A stretch of DNA of 64,000 bases from contig JAUPFV010000001.1 of assembly GCA_036936605.1 (NCBI GenBank), forward strand, positions 215,541,530 to 215,605,529, given 5' to 3'. The stretch comes from Limnanthes douglasii subsp. nivea. Its lineage: Eukaryota > Streptophyta > Magnoliopsida > Brassicales > Limnanthaceae. How positions within the stretch are numbered: the first letter of the stretch is position 1; each line of letters opens with the position of its first letter. The notes beneath the pieces are model-generated. The model was not told the origin of the DNA. It saw only the letters and a list, made by a program, of their open reading frames with translations, and ran no database searches. Below, piece after piece: positions 54,457-64,000 of the stretch. The translations under genes were made by a program, and so were the position numbers.

Positions 54457-56241
54457 CTAGGAGGCTAAAGTATGAACATGCCTCTTTCTTGAAGAAGCAG
54501 TAGGAGCTGTCATAGTGTCCCCTCCGAAAATTGTAGGCAACTCGAAAAACTTAATGAGCCCGGAGACCGACCTAGAACATTCCTCTATAGCACCCACTCT
54601 GTTCCGAGTTGGATCGGGATCCAAGTACTCAGATTCCACGTCAAACCTTTCAACTATAACCATGGCTCCCTCCGGAGCAGCATTACTTGGACCAACCCGG
54701 TGAGTGTTATCAGGCCTGTTACCCCCTCTTCTTTTCACATAGGCCCCCAGCTTTCCCTTTTCAATCAAGTTCTGAACTTCTTGTTTCAATGCTATGCAAT
54801 CATCAGTGGTATGACCAATATCATTGTGATATTGGCAAAAAGAGTTATTGCGATGCTCTCTAGGAGACTGCAGCGTTGCCGGTCTCCGGTGATGCACCTC
54901 ATCCTTTGTTTTATCAAAGATAGTGGCCACACTTTCTTTTAACTCAGCGAACCACTCCGGTTGGACCCATGGCCCTCTCTTGTTTCTGGATTGTTGACTT
55001 TGAGCAGGAGCAGCTGGCTGAGACTGAGCCTTTGCCCTACCATGCCCCTGTCCGGTTTCTCTATCTTTGTTTCCGGACTGATTCTGATTTGGAGTTGGTT
55101 CCACTGGGGTGGATCTCACCTGCCTGTGCACCCTGGTTTTCTTTGTTTCATCGACGTTTATTTGTTTGCCAACCTGATTCAGCAACCCTCCCCATGTCAT
55201 AGCCTTCTTTCTGGTCACCGAATCACCTAGATTGCTTGGGTTCAAACCCTGTCTCAAGGATGCTATTTCTACCTGTTCGAAGCAATCAGCCAACCCATTC
55301 TTTGTGTTCACAAAACGACTTATGTATTCTTTCAAGGACTCATTTGGCTCCTGGGCACAATGGATTATGGTGTCTCCATTGCCCTTCAGCTCTTTACTCC
55401 CTACGAACTGCCTTCGAAATGCCACCCAAAACGTATCGAAATCTTTAATACAACCTTGAGACAGGCTGTTGTACCATTTCATAGCACTCCCCGTAAATGA
55501 TTGGGAGGATGCCCTACAAAGTAGTTTATCATCATCATCAAAGTTCATCATGAAGTTCTTGAATTGCTCCAGATGGTTGTCCGGATCAGTACTGCCATCG
55601 TACTTCTCTATTTTAGTGCTGTCAAACCTCTTGGGGAGGTTTCCGGATAGAATTTTAGAAGACAATGGAGACTGCCTCCAATTCCTTCCACGACTGAACA
55701 CAGTATCCTCATTGGGAGTTGCAAAGATACCTGGCTCATCGTGGAAAGCAAAGGGATCCATCAGCATCTTGTCCACATGCCTCCGGTTGTGAGATGATCC
55801 CTTGCTAATATGCCTTTTCATTCTTCCATGCCTGTCTATTTTTCTCGAATATTTCTTAACCTGCTTTTGTTTTTTCCTGGTTCGACCCTCATCGCTGCTA
55901 GAGGACAAGGATTTTTCATTTCCCTCGCTGTCCGAAGAGCTATTTGAAGATTCTGAGCTCGAGTCAGAACTCTCCACAGGCTTGGATCGGTGAGACTTTT
56001 TAGAACTGGCATGAGTCTTTTTGGTGCTCACATGAGTTTTTGAAGCCTCATGCTCTTTGGGGTTATCGGTGTGATGAGCAACTGATGCTTTGGATTTTTC
56101 TTTCACGCCCATCTTGGCCTTTTCTTCCCTCAGAGCTACTATTTCACACTTTAGTCTGTCATGCTCTTCGACAGTGTATTCATCGTTCTCTTCCACCACT
56201 TCGAGTAAAGCTGGTGGTAGCTCTGGATTGTCCGGATTCAT
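54457..56241 (-). CDS. Gag of element B
   Basis: 594 codons from the ATG at 56241 (MNPDNPELPPALLEV), 53 bases after the primer site. The N-terminus is charged, with a Ser-rich and Lys-rich stretch (residues about 70-150). The retrotransposon Gag core (about 155-340) has FHDEPGIFATPNEDTVFSRG, STDPDNHLEQFKNFMMNF, MKWYNSLSQGCIKDFDTFW and VNTKNGLADCFEQV. The zinc knuckle CQYHNDIGHTTDDC (pattern CX2HX4HX4C) is at about 475. The frame stops at TAG 54457-54459, where A and C encode Gln, so the protease is cut off. Gag forms the cytoplasmic particle and packages element RNA. Confidence 0.95.
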   Translation of the reverse strand: MNPDNPELPPALLEVVEENDEYTVEEHDRLKCEIVALREEKAKMGVKEKSKASVAHHTDNPKEHEASKTHVSTKKTHASSKKSHRSKPVESSDSSSESSNSSSDSEGNEKSLSSSSDEGRTRKKQKQVKKYSRKIDRHGRMKRHISKGSSHNRRHVDKMLMDPFAFHDEPGIFATPNEDTVFSRGRNWRQSPLSSKILSGNLPKRFDSTKIEKYDGSTDPDNHLEQFKNFMMNFDDDDKLLCRASSQSFTGSAMKWYNSLSQGCIKDFDTFWVAFRRQFVGSKELKGNGDTIIHCAQEPNESLKEYISRFVNTKNGLADCFEQVEIASLRQGLNPSNLGDSVTRKKAMTWGGLLNQVGKQINVDETKKTRVHRQVRSTPVEPTPNQNQSGNKDRETGQGHGRAKAQSQPAAPAQSQQSRNKRGPWVQPEWFAELKESVATIFDKTKDEVHHRRPATLQSPREHRNNSFCQYHNDIGHTTDDCIALKQEVQNLIEKGKLGAYVKRRGGNRPDNTHRVGPSNAAPEGAMVIVERFDVESEYLDPDPTRNRVGAIEECSRSVSGLIKFFELPTIFGGDTMTAPTASSRKRHVHTLAS

Positions 56242-56293
56242 TCAGACAGATTTTTTTTAGCTGGTTTTGAATGCTTGATTCAGGTACCTCTTC

Positions 56294-56311
56294 CTCCTAC
56301 TGTGGTCGCCA
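56294..56311 (-). other. Primer binding site of element B
   Basis: The minus strand reads TGGCGACCACAGTAGGAG, three bases inside the 5' LTR. The first ten bases match the complement of a tRNA ending GTGGTCGCCA, likely tRNA-Arg. Confidence 0.7.
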
Positions 56312-56314
56312 ATT

Positions 56315-56773
56315 TGGTGTGGATAATAATCTCCTGAGGGTAGGGTGGTAATTTCAGTTGGTGTTTTAAGGTGGTGTGTGGGTGTTTTAAGGTGGTGTGT
56401 GGGTGTTTTAACTGTTTAGAGTAGAGAGTGGAGAGTAGAGAGATAATTAAGCAGCTTGGTAGCAGTTAATTCTCATTACCCACAGTTAATGCAGGTGGTT
56501 GGATATTTATACCCTAATGTTTGGGCCCTTATGGGCTTTTGGGTCATGTTTAATGGACCCGGGTCATGTTCAAAGACCCATGAGCTCTAAGTAGGAGAGC
56601 AAGTAGCTTAGTCAAGAAGTGTTTAGGTTTTTTAGTACTTTTGTCATAGTTCGAACAGTCCTATGGTCATAGTGTTCGAAGTGATCTGTCCGGTCCATGT
56701 GACCTGTCCGATATTCGGAGAGACTAGACCGATATGTCCTTGTTCGGGGATCATGCTGAATTCGGACTCATCA
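56315..56773 (-). repeat. 5' LTR of element B (459 bp)
   Basis: The partner of 46258-46737, with two 21-bp units (56361 and 56382) instead of three. On + it starts TGGTGTGG and ends ACTCATCA. Confidence 0.95.
56501..56514 (-). promoter_or_regulatory. TATA box in 5' LTR of element B
   Basis: The minus strand reads GGGTATAAATATCC. It is at the same place as in the A and C LTRs; the 3' LTR keeps GGGTATAAATACCC. Confidence 0.65.
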
Positions 56774-56778
56774 AAGCT
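56774..56778. repeat. Target site duplication, right, of element B
   Basis: AAGCT, pairing with GAGCT at 46253-46257 (one substitution). Confidence 0.75.
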
Positions 56779-58604
56779 AGGTGATTACGATATCGACTAT
56801 GCCCCTCAGACATAAATTAAAGCCCAATCAGTAGCTGACTTCGTGGTATAATTTCATACTAATAGATCCTCCGGATAAGAATGAGGAAATTGTTTTAGAA
56901 AAGAATGGGTAGTTCCAACTGATGGTAGATCAAGTACTATGGGTTGTAGACCTGGAATCTGCCTAACTTTTCCATATGATGACAAAATGTACCAGGATAT
57001 ATGTTTTGGGTTCATGGCTTCTAACAATGAGTCTGAATATGAAGCGGCCATCACTGGTCTTAAGTTGGCTCTTCTATGTGGGGTAAGAGACTCCGATTAA
57101 TGAGTGATTCTCAATTACTCATCCACCATGCTCAGGGACAGTCTGAAGCAAAGAAGGAACAGTTGATTAAATATTTGCTTATGTTGAAAGAAGTGGCAGG
57201 AAATTTAAAAATATTTGCTATGAGCACATTTCTAGATCGGAAAACACTTTGGCAAACTCCTTGGAAACTATAGTCTATTCTGAATCCTACCCATGGATTC
57301 TTGTACAAGAATATCCATCTGTACAGAGAGATTGGAATAAAAATGGTGAAGAAAATATGAACATACTTGTTATTCAATCTAAATATTGGAGATATGCTCT
57401 TCTCCAGTACATCTCCGATGAAGTTTTACCTCCAGATAAACTTGTGGCAAAAAATATCAAGTACAAGGCTCGTGGTTTTTTAATATTAAGAGAGGTTCTT
57501 TACAAAAAGTCTTTCAGTAGGCCTCTTCTACATTTTTTAGGGTTTGAAGAATCCCAAGTTGTATTATCCAAACTACATGATGGGGAAGGTTCTGCACACT
57601 CAGGCTATAGGGCTTGGACCCAGAGAGTCTTGTTAGGAGAATACTACTGGTCAACCATAATGGTAGATGCTAAACATTGGTGGAGATGCCTCTTCCTTGT
57701 CAGAAATATGGGAATGAAATTCATGTGCCAGCAGTACTTATGGAATCCATATCTGAGCTAGTTTCCTTTGTCAGATGAAGCCTCTTCTTATGGAATCCGC
57801 TGGATGTAGAACAATCATAGTTGCTTTTGACTATTTCTCTTAGTGGATAGAGGCAGCTCCTTTGGCTGGAACCACTTCGAAGGAAGTTATTAAATTTATC
57901 TTATCTAACATATGTTTTAGGTTTGGGGTTTCCCCAGAATATTACTATGGACAATGGGCCACAATTTGATAATAAAGACATGAAAGCCTTATGTACCTCT
58001 ACAGGAATTTAACATTATTTTTTGTCTCCTTTTCACCCTCAAGAAAATGACCAGGTTGAGATTATAAATAGAAATATCTTGTTCGGATTAAAGAAGAATT
58101 TGAAAGCAGCTACAGGAAAGTGGCCAAGTTATTTACAAGAAGTATTATGGGCATATCGAACTACTCATCAGGCTGTCACACAATAGTCTCCTTTTGCTTT
58201 GTTATATGGTATGGATGTGATTACTCCCATTGAGGTTACTTTACCATCACACATAGTCCAAAAAATATTCTGAACAGACTAATGATGTAGCAGTTAGGAA
58301 TCAGTTGGATTTGATAGAAGAAAAAAGGGTTAAAGCACACCTGAGAACAGCACATTACCAAGGCTTGATGAAGAGCAGATTTGCTTCCAAAGTTAAAAGA
58401 AGATATTTTCAAACAGGGGACAAAGTTTTAAGAAAAATCTTTGTACACACCAAGGAAAAGCAGTTCGGTAAGCTGGCTCCAATATGGGAAGGCTCTTATG
58501 TGCTTTGTGAGGAGGTTAAACCAAGAACCTGCATACTCCTGGACAAAGAAGGAAGAACTATAAAGCACTCATTGAACGTTGAGCATCTCAGGTTATACTT
58601 ATAA
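56774..58604 (+). pseudogene. Second RNase H and integrase of element C, decayed
   Basis: It resumes with GDYDIDYAPQT after the insertion of B. The archaeal-type RNase H has LMSDSQLLIHHAQGQSEAKK, which keeps the residues lost in B. The zinc finger spans about 57390-57700 (KLHDGEGSAHSGYRAW, with Cys lost, then a decayed CXXC). The integrase core has AAPLAGTTSKEVIKFI, then a shift before the DNGPQ region, and a changed HPQENDQVEI. The C-terminal module (VLRKIFVHTKEKQFGKLAP) ends NVEHLRLYL and TAA at 58602-58604. Several stops and shifts. Confidence 0.87.
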
Positions 58605-58654
58605 TATAACTCTTTGTAAATATTTACTTTTTAAATACCAATGTAAATATTAAA

Positions 58655-58735
58655 GGGCATACTCTTTCCTAACCTGGTGGCGCAGGGAGGTTTTAATGAG
58701 GTGTCCGGGTTTTTCAATAATATATGATGCCTTCT
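58655..58735 (+). other. Conserved noncoding block after integrase, element C
   Basis: AGGGCATACTCTTTCCTAAC, then TGGTGGCGCAGGGAGGTTTT with AATGAGGTGTCCGGG, then GATGCCTTCTTCAAAAG. This is the sense-strand form of the block in A and B. Confidence 0.7.
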
Positions 58736-59013
58736 TCAAAAGTTGGTGCAATTTTGCTTCAATTCATATATTAAACGCTTATTCAACACCTTGGCTCTCA
58801 AAACTTCTTGAGTTGATCGGATATGCTTAACATGTTATCACATTTACAAAACACATGTGGTCAGAAATGTTGGATACTTTTGTTCAATACTTCTGAAATA
58901 TCAAAGGCTATTTAAACATAGGCTATGGAATATTTAAACAAAATATTAAACAAAAGGGAAATATGATAATTGAAATGTGATCAGACTTAAACCGATCACT
59001 AATACAAAAAATG

Positions 59014-59029
59014 CCTTGGCCATCCAGGG
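59014..59029. repeat. Dyad near the aORF end, element C
   Basis: CCTTGGCCATCCAGGG, the reverse-complement counterpart of the dyads after the A and B aORFs. Only one copy is visible here. Confidence 0.5.
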
Positions 59030-59879
59030 ACTTTAGTATTTCAAAACAAAAAAAAAGTACATAATATGACCTTAGGGCTTGTTCCCTTCAGATGTTTCTT
59101 CACCACCATCTTTTTGGGACTTTTGAGTTCAGCACTTGAAATCTCACTCATTCCTTCATTATCATCGGAAGAGTCTATTACACTAGAATAGTTTCTTTTG
59201 TCACCATCTGCTAAGGTGTGGAAGAGGATGTCATCATAATTAACGTATTTCTACAAGGGACCAAGGGTCATCTTAGGAAAGGTCTCATGAAATAATGAGA
59301 CCATATCAGACTTGATCCTATCATCCATCTTCTTTAAAGAGTCCACTATTCCATTAGCATACTTCTCTATGCCTGCAACTATGACTTGAGCTTGTTGGTG
59401 TTCCAGGGCCTCTTTCTCTTTAGTATTCTCTGCGACAGTATTCTCCAACATAGCCTTGTCATCGAACAAAGCCTAGATAGTATCATCCTTAGTTTTCAAT
59501 TTCTTCTTCAAACATGTGATGTCTTCTGAAGAAGAAGTCTCCAGGTTAGAGTACTTGGTTTGAAGCTCCTTGTTGGACGCTTCTGATTTGAGCAGTTTGG
59601 CAGATAACTGTTCTTTCTCCTTCTTTAATAACTCTATGCTTTGCTGAGTACTGAGAAGATCATTCGATAAGTTTTGCTTATTTGTGGTTATGGAATTGAT
59701 GGTACCAGTTTGAGCCCTTACCTGTCTCTCCAGATCAAGCACTGGTCGGATATAGCCTAAGAGGGTCTGCTCAAAGTATCTTGCTCCCCAGATATTGCAT
59801 AGGTCTCCCTATTATGAGTCACCACATTGAAAGAGTTGGGAGGATGATAAGGCCCCGCAAGGTCATCTTTCTCTAAATC

Positions 59880-59899
59880 ATATATATATATATATATAT
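59880..59899. repeat. Short (AT)n microsatellite
   Basis: About ten TA units inside the exon 2 region of the decayed aORF of element C. Confidence 0.9.
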
Positions 59900-60462
59900 A
59901 AATATTGATGTTTTGAAAGGCATCAAGATCTACCTCATCATTACCATCACCAGCAACATGTCCGGAATGGAGGTCAGTTGGAATTTCCTCCTTAAAGGTA
60001 GGATCGGTAGGAGCTGGGGGAAGGACTTCAGGAGGGCGAAGGATTATTTCTGCTCCTAGAATGACTTTATTTTTTTGGGAGCTTTCTCATCATTGTTGGC
60101 CTTACGCTTTTTGTCCTTCTTCGGAGGCTTTGGTGGGTTGTTTGACCCATCAGGTGGGTCTGTTGTGGTTTTCTTCTTGTTGTTCTTCATCTTGTTGGGG
60201 CTTTGGCCCTGGATGGCTGGTATAGTTTGGAATATTTGGCCTCTGTCCTACTTAGGATCATATCTGTGGTGGAGAGGGGTGGTTAACTCTTTCGAGGTGA
60301 GATCTCTTCTTGCTGTGGTGTTCCATAGGTGAGACCTCATAAAATTTTCCGATTTAAAGCAGTTGTGAAAAGCATTACCCCACTTCTCTAAAGCCCAAGC
60401 GTTTAGCTTGGCACAAGTATCTTGACCTTCCTCCAAGTGATCCGAGAACTCCTGTGGAAGTA

Positions 60463-60531
60463 CTGCAAAGAAGTATAAATCGGTTCAAATTAAAAACTTA
60501 ACACTGGAAAGAAGAAATAAAAGAAACTCAC
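60463..60531 (-). other. Intron in aORF of element C (69 bp)
   Basis: The minus-strand donor GTGAGTTTC follows AGAGCACTG, and the acceptor CTTTGCAG ends at 60463. Joining gives V-L-P-Q-E-F, parallel to A and B. Phase 1. Confidence 0.75.
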
Positions 60532-61694
60532 CAGTGCTCTTCCAGCGACTGGTTAAAAGGCTTCGGTTTGAGTCAGCCTTGATCTTCTTGGCATTCTACC
60601 AAGCCCCACTAATAAACAAGAACTGCGTCCTCCATGGTTTTCGGACTCTAAGAGATTGTTTACTACCTTATAATCGTTCCCCATGTTGTAATGATAAACC
60701 GGGATATGATGGTTTTTGCACAAGCTTGCTACGACAGCAAACTGCTCCATCGGTAGTGGGATCTTAGATAGCCTGGATGCCATGATGCAGGCCAGAAGAG
60801 TATACCAAGCTTTGGGGCTCAGTTGGCTGAGGCACAGCTTAATCAGATGGAAGTATCTAACTATCTTTGGGTCCAAAGGAAACCAGAGCCCCCAGTTCAA
60901 CACTTTTGTGTAAACCACCACTTCATTCAACTTAGAGTCCATTGGGTTCTCTAGAATGATCGGAATTCTTACTTTTACGGACTCTGGGATTCCCACTTAG
61001 TGTGAATCCGACCTAGGTCAGCAGTGTGGGTATACACGTAGGCAATGTTTTGAAGTGTCAGCAAGTACTTCACGCTGACCTTCTTAACACATGGTCTCAC
61101 TCTGCCTTCCAAGCTCTCCGGAAGAGCATCCGGATGAGACATACCCACCATGGTCTGGCCTTTTTGATCTGCAGCTGTATCTCCCGCTTGACCAGATGCC
61201 TCAGCCTCGAAAGGGGCTTCTTCTATACTTTCTTCCATAGTTTATTCCATCATTGTGGAAGGTTGTTCGAATGGCTTTGCAGATGGATGTTCGGATGACT
61301 TTGCAGATGTTTGTTCAGATGGTTGTGCAGATGACAGTTTCGTTAATCTGGTTTCTGGTAGGGCTATTGCCCGGATGGTTTAGCCTGTGACACAAATTTT
61401 ATTACCTCTGAACTAAAGGCTTTGAATATGTGGGGGGTAGATTTTGGTTTAGACTGATGCGTGACCCAACGAGGATTTAATTTGTCTGGATATTTTTCTG
61501 TGTCTGACCTCATCGCTATGAAAAGTGAGGGCTTTCTTACGGTACAGACATCTTTTTCCTTAAGCAAACGATTTTGGGACTCCTGGACTGAAGACCCATA
61601 TGGAAGAGGTGAAAGGTTTGATACAAATGACAGTTTCCTAACCTTGGGAGTTTTTGAAGAAGATGAACCCGGATCTGTATTTAGTTGTGGCTAA

Positions 61695-64000
61695 TTTTTT
61701 TTTTGTCTGAAACTGCTTTCATTAATAAGATAATAATACAAGCATAGTTTTGATACAATTGCTGAAAGCGAATTTTTCAATGATGAAACTTAAATTGTTG
61801 TAATCAAAGATCAGATTTATTTTTGTTGTTTTGGTCTTTGTTTCAGCAGCAATAATTCCTATCGCTTTAATTTGTGTAAGGCTTTAGTGTTCCTTCTCCT
61901 TTGTGCGTCCTTTGCATCCTTTATCCTTGCTTACTTGTTCTTGTCTTCTCATTTCCATCATGATATCTATCCTTTGTAGTTTTTCCGATTTATAATTGTA
62001 TCCACATTCCTCCTTGTCTTACTTCTCCTTTCTAAGTGCTTTTGTAACCTGCAAGAGTAACAAATATGTTGGTCAGGTTGAAAAACTAGTATAAAGTTGT
62101 TAGTATATTAAGATAAATTTCTGAAATATCCAAGTTCAATGTTTCTAGTAATAGAATAGCATTGAGAGGGCTAGGAGAGTTAATTCTATTAAATGAACAG
62201 TCTTGCTTTTGTTTCAAAGCATACTTAGCAATCCAGTCAGCAGCACAATTCTCTTCTTTAAAAATATGTTTAAGTATCATTTGTGATCTTATCAGTTTAC
62301 TGCAATATGTTAATACTTTGGATAAGAACCAAGGATACTTATCATATGCTATCATGTTAAATAAAGCTAATGAGTCGATCTCAACATCTATCTCTTTCAA
62401 GTTATTCATTTGACAAAACCTGAGGCCATGTAACAGAGCTAAAGATTCAGCTATTAAGGGTGTACATTTACCAATCAATATTCCTTGTCCTACAATTAAC
62501 TCACTATTAGAGTTTCAGATAATGAATCCACTTCTAGACTCCCCATTGTGAAGTGAGGATCCATCGCAGTTAAGCTTAAACGGATTTGTGGAAGGAGGGT
62601 GCCACTTAATATAGAGACAGTTCTTTTTGTTTGGAAGATGATTAGAGGAGTTTAAGTCCTTAGCTAGATGGAGATCCTTTCTCCAATGTTTAGTTTTGAT
62701 TAAAGAGGATTTGTCTAAAGTAGATAAAAGATACGTGACTTGCTTAATTATCGATCTATCAGTACTAATCAGGCCATTATGTTTCATTTTATTTTTTGTT
62801 ATCCAAACTGTCCATACTATCAATGATGGTAATATTGTTCTAACATGAGTCTTATACAATGTAGAAGAGAACCATTTATTTATAACATGGTTAATAGTCA
62901 TATGCTTTCCTACTGAGATGTTAAATATATTAGAAAAATGTAACCATACATTCCATGTTAATGGACAAGAGACAAACAAATGATTTAACGTTTCACATTC
63001 TGAACAGAACTAGCATTTAGATACTAAACTAATTCCCTATGTTGAATGTTAGAGTCTACTGAAATTAAGTTGTTAATGGCTATCCAAAAGGTAATTGAGC
63101 ATTTTTTGGCATAATATTATTCCAGATTTGACTTTTGAAATAGATTGAACATTTTTTATTCTTATGCTATTCCAAGTGAGTTTAAGATTAAACTTACCAT
63201 ATGGAGAGAGTTTCCAGATGATAGAGTCCTCATTGTTAGGATGAATTTGAATCTTAGCTATCTTGTTAATTTCAGAATAAAAAATCACATCATTCTTAAT
63301 TTTCGTCATGTTCCATAAGAAGTTAGTCCAAAATTCATTAACCCTAGTTTTTGTATACCAAGTGCTTGATATATTTGGTATTAATTGAATTAGAGCCCTA
63401 GAATCATGCCATTTTTCTAAGAAAAAATCTACATTTTCCTTTCCCAATTACCTAAAATATGTTTTCTTCAGCTTCAATTCTAACTTTTAACATTCTTTTC
63501 CATATTTAAAAGTCTGATTTCTTAGGTGAAACTTGTAAAGGATGTAATTTTGAGCAATAGATATTATTTAATAAGTTGGCCCATAAAGTATTATTTTCCC
63601 TAAAGTTGAACCACAGTTTATGTGACCAAGCTAATTATATGGTTGAAAAGTCTCTAAGGTTTAGGCCATTTTCACTAAAAGGTTTACATAATTTAGGTCA
63701 GTCAGTCCATACTATACTTTTATTGTTCTCAGTGTGACCCCATAAGAACTTATTGAGTAGTTTTTTAATTATGTTTAATAATTCTCTTTGGTATTATGAT
63801 ACACTGCATATAGTTAAGAGGATAAGAAAGCAAGACTGATTTGATAAAAATCAGTCTGCCCCCAAAGGATAATGACTTAGAATTCTAGTGGTCTATAGTA
63901 GCTATTATCTTGTTAATGATTTCATCATAGTAGCCGGTTTTGTTTGTTAGAAAATATTAGAATACCTAAGTGTTTTAAAGACAATAAGCTATGGTTAAAA
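61695..64000 (-). mobile_element. LINE-3 (L1-type), 3' part
   Basis: The minus strand ends in a poly(A) run (T run 61695-61704 on +) inside the aORF of element C, which marks the insertion point. A 3' untranslated region of about 390 bases precedes it. ORF2 continues past the right window edge. Confidence 0.85.
62086..64000 (-). pseudogene. LINE-3 ORF2, C-terminal part (RT end, zf-RVT, RNase H)
   Basis: RT end at about 64.0-63.8 kb (SLSFGGRLIFIKSVL). 63447-63073 encodes the zf-RVT upstream region (EDSIIWKLSPYGKFNLKLTW). zf-RVT-like text at 62979 on has MFVSCPLTWNVWLHFSNIF. RNase H spans about 62600-62150 (KLNCDGSSLHNGESRSGFII, LIAESLALLHGL, VEIDSLALFNMIAY, AADWIAKYALK). Several stops and shifts, but it is less decayed than LINE-1. 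Confidence 0.85.

Larger units (their letters stand above)
46258..56773 (-). mobile_element. Element B: Retand-like Ty3/gypsy, nearly intact
   Basis: 10,516 bp. Minus strand: 5' LTR 56315-56773, primer site, gag 56241-54457, protease 54456-53902, RT-RNase H-integrase 53898-50638, conserved block, antisense aORF on + (47175-50146), polypurine tract, 3' LTR 46258-46737. By eye the LTRs differ at about 18 sites (3.9%) plus one 21-bp unit. pol and aORF are open over their whole length. Visible lesions are a TAG between gag and protease and a 27-bp loss in the second RNase H. It is the youngest copy in the window. Confidence 0.96.
42107..61694 (+). mobile_element. Element C: Retand-like gypsy, interrupted by B and LINE-3
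   Basis: Left part 42107-46257: 5' LTR, primer site, gag, protease and RT. Right part 56774-61694: RNase H, integrase, conserved block and antisense aORF. Element B sits in the codons between the two RNase H domains, with a near-perfect 5-bp target duplication. LINE-3 interrupts the aORF near its start, so the 3' LTR lies beyond 64 kb. It is the same subfamily as A and B but older. Confidence 0.92.
59080..61694 (-). pseudogene. Antisense aORF of element C, decayed and truncated
   Basis: On the minus strand, fragments in order are: SSVQESQNRLLKEKDVCTVR (about 61.6 kb), MEESIEEAPFEAEASGQAGD (61238 on), WGIPESVKVRIPIILENPMD, VLNWGLWFPLDPKIVRYFHL and IMASRLSKIPLPMEQF. After the intron come LPQEFSDHLEEGQDTCAKLN and FHNCFKSENFMRSHLWNTTA. 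The coiled coil is at 59742-59480 and FHETFPKMTLGPL at about 59255. Frameshifts and stops are frequent. The first 50 or so codons are separated from the rest by LINE-3. Confidence 0.85.

Noticed and set aside
54457..54459. TAG between gag and protease in B as programmed recoding
   Set aside because: Elements A and C have Gln (CAA and CAG) at this codon, so it is most simply a C-to-T mutation in B.

Overview
The window is AT-rich plant nuclear DNA, almost entirely nested transposable elements. The families are typical of angiosperms: Ty3/gypsy LTR retrotransposons of the chromodomain-less Tat/Retand type, L1-type LINEs whose ORF1 carries a DUF4283-like domain, and a hAT DNA transposon. An angiosperm (probably a eudicot) is likely; the species cannot be named from this sequence. 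No rRNA, tRNA or CRISPR locus is visible, and only one possible host-gene remnant is present (about 24.7-25.5 kb).

Layout. 1-5055: 3' part of a Retand-like element on + (copy 1): integrase, a 34-bp tandem array, an intact antisense gene with one intron, and a 3' LTR. 5053-5436 (-): decayed transposon-type gene that shares a divergent promoter region with a decayed hAT transposase (6282-8437, +), whose 3' terminus is near 9225. 9226-14289 (+): decayed LINE-1, cut by Retand-like element A (14290-24256, -), which has 376-bp LTRs and a perfect 5-bp target duplication. 24735-25544: acidic gene remnant. 27245-31960 (-): decayed LINE-2. 32157-36440 (-) and 36456-42100 (+): two old gypsy copies, E and D, head to head, each with its own internal tandem duplication. 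42107-61694 (+): Retand-like element C, interrupted by the youngest and best preserved copy, B (46258-56773, -), and cut at its 3' end by LINE-3 (61695-64000, -).

How the genes work together. Each Retand-like element encodes Gag with an aspartic protease, then reverse transcriptase, two RNase H domains and integrase, from an LTR promoter. A second, convergent gene (the additional ORF, aORF) lies between integrase and the 3' LTR on the opposite strand. It encodes an 880-962 residue protein with a conserved globular part, a basic tract, a coiled coil and an acidic tail. The aORF has an intron at the same place in all four copies seen, and a TATA box upstream in the two best copies.

The two observations most worth following up are these. 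(1) An in-frame stop codon sits exactly between protease and reverse transcriptase in all five copies that cover the region: TAG-CAG in A, B and C, TAA in D and E. This suggests programmed readthrough or splicing. (2) The spliced antisense gene is conserved and has its own candidate promoter. A conserved noncoding block just after integrase in five copies, and hairpin pairs between the convergent genes, are further unexplained signals.
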